Origin: Prorocentrum cordatum
Lineage: Eukaryota > Sar > Dinophyceae > Prorocentrales > Prorocentraceae
NCBI GenBank assembly: GCA_963575745.1
Contig: CAUYUJ010020593.1
Location: 102,179-166,178, forward strand
DNA: 64,000 nt
Direction of reading: 5' to 3'
A program made the translations under genes and the position numbers. Of this stretch, positions 60,240 through 64,000 are shown piece by piece (within the stretch, counting starts at the first letter, position 1; every line of letters begins with the position of its first letter). The notes beneath the pieces are model-generated. The model saw only the letters and a program-made list of their open reading frames with translations. It had not been told where the DNA came from and did not search any database.

Positions 60240-62730
60240 TCTCAGGCACGTTGTCAGAGGACGGTGCCTCTGCAGACGGTACATTGAAATTGGGCACCAC
60301 GATCTCGCCAGCTAGGATGCGTTGCTTGGTGTAGTGAATCGTCTCGGCCTTGCGAAACTCGAGCTGGCCCTCGTCGGTGCACGTGCCGATGTATGTCATC
60401 TGTTGCCCGAAAGTCTGGTCGAACGTGATTAACGCCTTGAGCATGTCAGCGGTGTGCAGGTCAAAATCACCCACCACTGTCTGTCGCCCCCCGCTGGTCG
60501 CCAGGGAGATCTGAGAGCATAGAGCTGAGCACGCGCAGGTACGCTGGCACGTCAGGCTGGTGATGCTTCTCCGCCAGACTAGCACGCGTCTCCGTCTCGA
60601 TTGACGGTGGCAGCGCTTCCAGTGCGACGTCCTCCGCAGTAACCACACCCCTGGCGCGAAGGTGCGCGCCGCATGCCACGACGGGGTCCTTTGAATGCCG
60701 GCACTTCTTTCCAGGATTTGATTCGATTGGTGTTGTCGTCGGCCAGCGCCAAAGTTCCTTTGACCATGGGCGGCTTCTCTGAGCGCTCCTCTGGCTTCTC
60801 GGAAAAGTGCAGACATACGGACCGGCCAGTGAACAGGCCCTGCTTGAGGAGCCCTTGCTTGTAGGTGAACGTTGGGAGCAGCGCCAGCCCGATAGCTGGG
60901 CCGTCGGAGCGAACAAGCTCACCCAGCAACGCGTGTTGTAATTTGGTAGACTTGGCATTGAACAGCGACATCGCCGTCCAATTGATGTGCACGAACGCGT
61001 TGACGGACGTGCTTGACGTCAGAGCGTGTTTGGCCAACTCCTCTTTCACCTTGTCGGTCGTCTTGTTGATGTGTTTCACTTCTGTGGCTCAGAGAATCGT
61101 GGTCTTAGAATTCACGTGGTCGGGATCAAACAATGCCGTCGCTGCAGTCTCGGCCTCCTGGCCTCGCCATGCGCGGTACTGCACTGTCTTGTAGTACACG
61201 GCCGTCTTGCGATCGCGAGACTTTCCAACGCACGCAATGGCAGCGCTGACGTCGCGGCGGATGTGACTTCTGAACAGCTCAATATCTTGCTTCTCAAGCT
61301 CCGTCGATTCCACCTTCGTCGTCTGGGCCGGGGGCAACTCACCACCCACTTGCGAACCGGCCGTGAGCGACATGACCAGTTCCTTGAGCTCAGGGATGTC
61401 TGTGATGGCGAAGGCGGCCGCCTTATCCATGATTGCGGGTTCGATTGACGAGCATATGTTGGGGTCGCCATCCGTGAACGGCACCTTGCATCCCGTATGC
61501 AAGTCGCAGGCGGTCACTTGCTGATATTGGGCCATCGTCTCCTCCGCGGGAAAAAAAGCTGTGGGTAAAAAAACACAAGAAAACGCACAAACACACACAC
61601 ACACACACAAACTGCGGGTAAACAACACACAAAAGACAGACAAAACACACACACACACACAAAACACATACAAACACACAACAGAACACAGAGGCTGACT
61701 GCTCGCTCAGCTTCTCAAGGCTGGTCTTTCGAAGTCTCGGTGCGTGACGCCTCTGCCGAGGACTCGTGCCCAACATTTCACGGACGTCGGGCGCGGCCTG
61801 TGCCTTGCGAGTGTCTTCTTGGACGAGAAGGCATCGTCGTGGAACGCAGCATTCCCGCCGTGCTTCGACGCGTGGGCCGGCAGGAGACTACGGCCCTCCT
61901 TGTTCACGCACTTCAGTATGTTCAGGCAGCACGCCCTCTTGGCTCCGATCGCCCGGGCTTCCGTGGGGCATTCCAGATTCCATTCGGTCAGGACCTCGTC
62001 TTCAGACCAAGCCGTGGCTGCGGACACCTTCTCGAGCTTCTGGACCCAATTGAGCACGTCGTGCGCTTTGCGGGTGCTTCCACGGTAGGCCAAGAGCGCG
62101 CTCTTGAAGGCAATGGCCATCAAGTTTGGGGCAACCGCGTGGGAGCGGACGCGGATTGCCTTCAAAAGTGACCCGCAAAGCTTGTCCACGAACCTCCAAC
62201 AACTTCTCCACGTCGCCATCGAACTTCTTCTACAAAGTGATGCTCATGGCGATGGCGGCGCAGGCTCGGTTGTGGCCCTTGACGTAGATTGCCACCAGTA
62301 CGCCTTTGTTTTAGGGGGTCGGCCACGCAAGGACCGGGACGCTGACCATCGCAAATCCGCCGTCCATGATGTTGTCCACTAACGACAAGGATGTTTGATT
62401 CCGCGGCATGCATTTCGTAGATGTTTCGTCGCTGAACCCTACGTCTGTCATCCTGCAGACGAACTCAGTCTCACCTTCGGCGCTGTAGAACATATCCTTG
62501 CTCCCGTAGCTGAGGATGGAGTTCTTCTCGAAAACCACGTCCAACTGTTCGGCCATGGCAGTCGCCGAGAACTCGTCGGCGCACTCCTGCACGATGTATC
62601 GGGCCGGCCCTCCCGCAGCTCTCAAGGGCCAAGGGCTCTGTGAAATCCTCCGTGAACAGATGCGCTGCCTCCGGCTCCTCCTTCTTGACGTCGAGTTCCT
62701 CTTCCTCCCCCTCCTCCTCAGTCCGCTACC
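60240..62730 (-). pseudogene. Long unrecognised minus-strand coding region, broken
   Basis: Protein-like sequence runs 5' to 3' on the minus strand in successive frames. First is an acidic start (EELDVKKEEPEAAHLFTEDF, about 62700-62640). Then comes YIVQECADEFSATAMAEQ...VLAWPTP to a stop at 62311-62313, with similarity-like composition continuing past it. APNLMAIAFKSALLAYRG through FERPALRS follows (about 62165-61707). From MAQYQQVTACDLH at 61535 the frame stays open to a TGA at 61089 and continues unchanged as KHINKTTDKVKEEL to about 60700. Two one-base shifts then lead to VTAEDVALEALPPS and VVGDFDLHTADMLKALI, ending near 60245. I recognise no family. A CA tract with TTACCCACAG (minus strand) at 61560-61700 could be an intron. 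It may be a decayed gene or a transposon ORF. Confidence 0.55.
61585..61690. repeat. CA dinucleotide tract
   Basis: Interrupted (CA)n/(CACACAAA) tract between two protein-like segments of the minus-strand region. Confidence 0.9.
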
Positions 62731-62817
62731 GTACCCCCGCCGCTTTTGATGTTTATTACCCAATCCTTCTTGTATTGCGTGCTGTGCCACACCCGCTTCG
62801 CCGCCGAGGAACGAAGC

Positions 62818-63741
62818 ATGAAGATAGTGTACCACAACGTGCAGTGGGCGGACTACACCCGCCTCGAGGAGATTTCGATGCAGACGGCCAATATCGACGT
62901 CTACGTGGCTATAGGGACGGGCAGGGCGGCGCGAGACGACGATTACACGAAGTGCCAGCTGCCGAACCATCAATGTATCCAATTTGGGTGGAGAAAGGCG
63001 GCTGGCGTCAACAACTCGTGTGGACCGGCAGTACTACTGAATAAACGGCTCAGTGGCAGGATCCAGAGAGTAGTATCGCCCCCTACGAAGGGTGGCATCA
63101 CAGGGCGGATTGGCATGATTACAGTAAGCGTGGGCACAATAGACGTGGCGCTGTTCCCTACATACATACCACCGCGGGGCATGGCCGTCAACACCCACAA
63201 GGGCATCACGAGAAATATTCTCAAGTGGATTCAAGGCGAGCTGGACAAGCTGGGGCACAATTGCCTCCCCATCATACTGGGTGACTACAACTGCGCTTTT
63301 GGAATACGACGAGATACGACAGGGAGAAAATACATAGAGGCCACCGGGTCCACTGGCATCGAAGAGCCCGCCCTGGAGAACACCACCAGCACGCAAGTGC
63401 GGGAATTTTTGGACGACAACCACTTGGCGATCGCGGACACATTTACACGGACGGGGCCCACCTACTACAGAGGCGCCCACACAAGCAAGATATACCACGT
63501 TGCCATACCAGCGACAGCACTGTGCAGGGTTCGCCAAATCAACCCATTGTTAGGACTGGCAAAAAGGCTGCCGCTACACGTCTCCACGCATTTGACCGAC
63601 CACGTGCCGATTTACATGAACATGGACGCGCATATCGCCAAGACCCACATCAGCAAGCTCACGCCACCCGCCAAACGCGACCTCATGATGATCGCACTTA
63701 CACGAGGACACAAACGCCTGGAGTTCCTAAAAAAAAGTTGA
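62818..63741 (+). CDS. LINE retrotransposon APE-type endonuclease
   Basis: A 307-codon ORF from ATG 62818; an earlier in-frame ATG at 62746 adds 24 unremarkable residues. Exonuclease-endonuclease-phosphatase motifs appear in order: YHNVQW (Asn-7), a strand ending VAIGTGR where most family members have a Glu-containing QET-type motif, LGDYNCAFG (GDxN at residues 155-158), SKIYHVAIP in place of S-x-IDY, and LTDHVPIYM, equivalent to SDHxPI. The enzyme nicks target DNA to prime reverse transcription. The GTG replacement resembles dinoflagellate LINE copies I recall, but also means the metal-binding Glu is not where expected. The frame ends at TGA 63739-63741 just after an A8 run and resumes in the +1 frame. 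Confidence 0.85.
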   Translation: MKIVYHNVQWADYTRLEEISMQTANIDVYVAIGTGRAARDDDYTKCQLPNHQCIQFGWRKAAGVNNSCGPAVLLNKRLSGRIQRVVSPPTKGGITGRIGMITVSVGTIDVALFPTYIPPRGMAVNTHKGITRNILKWIQGELDKLGHNCLPIILGDYNCAFGIRRDTTGRKYIEATGSTGIEEPALENTTSTQVREFLDDNHLAIADTFTRTGPTYYRGAHTSKIYHVAIPATALCRVRQINPLLGLAKRLPLHVSTHLTDHVPIYMNMDAHIAKTHISKLTPPAKRDLMMIALTRGHKRLEFLKKS

Positions 63742-64000
63742 GGAGAATACCCAGCATATTCACGAGACGGAGTGGCGGCAAACATGGGACCAAGGCAGCG
63801 TTCAAAAGTGGTGGGATATGCTTTCTAACAACATTCGTGAAGCTATGCAGGAGATATTTCCCAAGCAGGAGCAGGACATTATAGGATATGACGAGATGCG
63901 ACAACAGCGGATTCAACTGCTAGAGAAGCGATCGCAGCTCCGAGCCGATGCGCACCACACTGGCAGCACAAGTTACATAGGCGATGGTTACACGGAGTTC
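63731..64000 (+). CDS. LINE ORF continuation in +1 frame, partial
   Basis: Starting within or right after the A8 run (63729-63736), the +1 frame reads VEENTQHIHETEWRQTW, SVQKWWDMLSNNIREAM and IGYDEMRQQRIQLLEKRSQL without a stop to the window edge. This is the expected charged linker between endonuclease and reverse transcriptase. The +1 frame is blocked upstream by TAA at 63728-63730, so the shift must occur at 63731-63738. It may be a one-base indel in the homopolymer (mutation or sequencing error) or programmed slippage. Confidence 0.72.

Overview
The window looks like nuclear DNA of a dinoflagellate; I cannot name the genus. It is GC-rich and overwhelmingly repetitive. It carries relics of LINE and Ty1/copia retrotransposons, a decayed pentatricopeptide-repeat (PPR) array, many trinucleotide tracts, and short exons joined across very long introns with GC, GT and GA donors. 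These are dinoflagellate traits. No prokaryotic gene organisation, rRNA, tRNA or CRISPR array was recognised.

The main gene is a protein kinase split over about 37.6 kb of the plus strand. Five short coding blocks hold consecutive kinase motifs in the right order: EARFYTAELVE (5223-5289), AVDYIHTTLGYIHRDIK (16575-16624), PDNIVLD...DFG (28123-about 28221), PPYVAPEV...YGK (36563-36613) and ESDFWSVGVILYEM (42717-about 42790). Three of the four junctions join in phase: a GC-AG, a GT-AG and a GA-AG intron of about 11.3, 11.5 and 6.1 kb. The fourth (28.2-36.6 kb) is unresolved and probably hides another exon. The sequence is closest to the NDR/LATS branch of AGC kinases. The ATP-binding lobe and the C-terminal end are not visible. 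Most of the first 43 kb is therefore intron.

The introns are packed with other elements. Intron 1 (5.3-16.6 kb) has foldback elements, an RNase H relic near 8.2 kb, a very GC-rich block (9.6-14 kb) and a copia RT/RNase H relic (14-15.1 kb). Intron 2 (16.6-28.1 kb) has a LINE zinc-knuckle/RNase H relic (17.6-18.9 kb), CT tracts, a 1.3-kb CAGCCT satellite, a 73-bp repeat and a 90-bp satellite. Intron 3 has a LINE endonuclease relic (29.4-30.4 kb), a PPR relic (31.4-32.8 kb) and a second array of the 90-bp satellite family. Intron 4 has the third satellite array, a TA-flanked mariner-type MITE and a hairpin array (39.3-41.1 kb). Foldback or inverted-repeat sequence lies within about 70-235 nt of every kinase block.

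From 43 to 60 kb the sequence is mostly satellites and minisatellites: CCAAGACGGCCC-type arrays, a 385-bp tandem, a 157-bp double-hairpin tandem, a 1.7-kb foldback element with a GTGTCCCG/GTGAGATCGATA core, and approximately 80-, 330- and 370-bp repeats. At 60.2-62.7 kb the minus strand carries a long unrecognised coding region, broken by stops and shifts. Divergent from it at 62818 is a LINE APE-type endonuclease ORF that continues, after a one-base shift in an A8 run, to the window edge.
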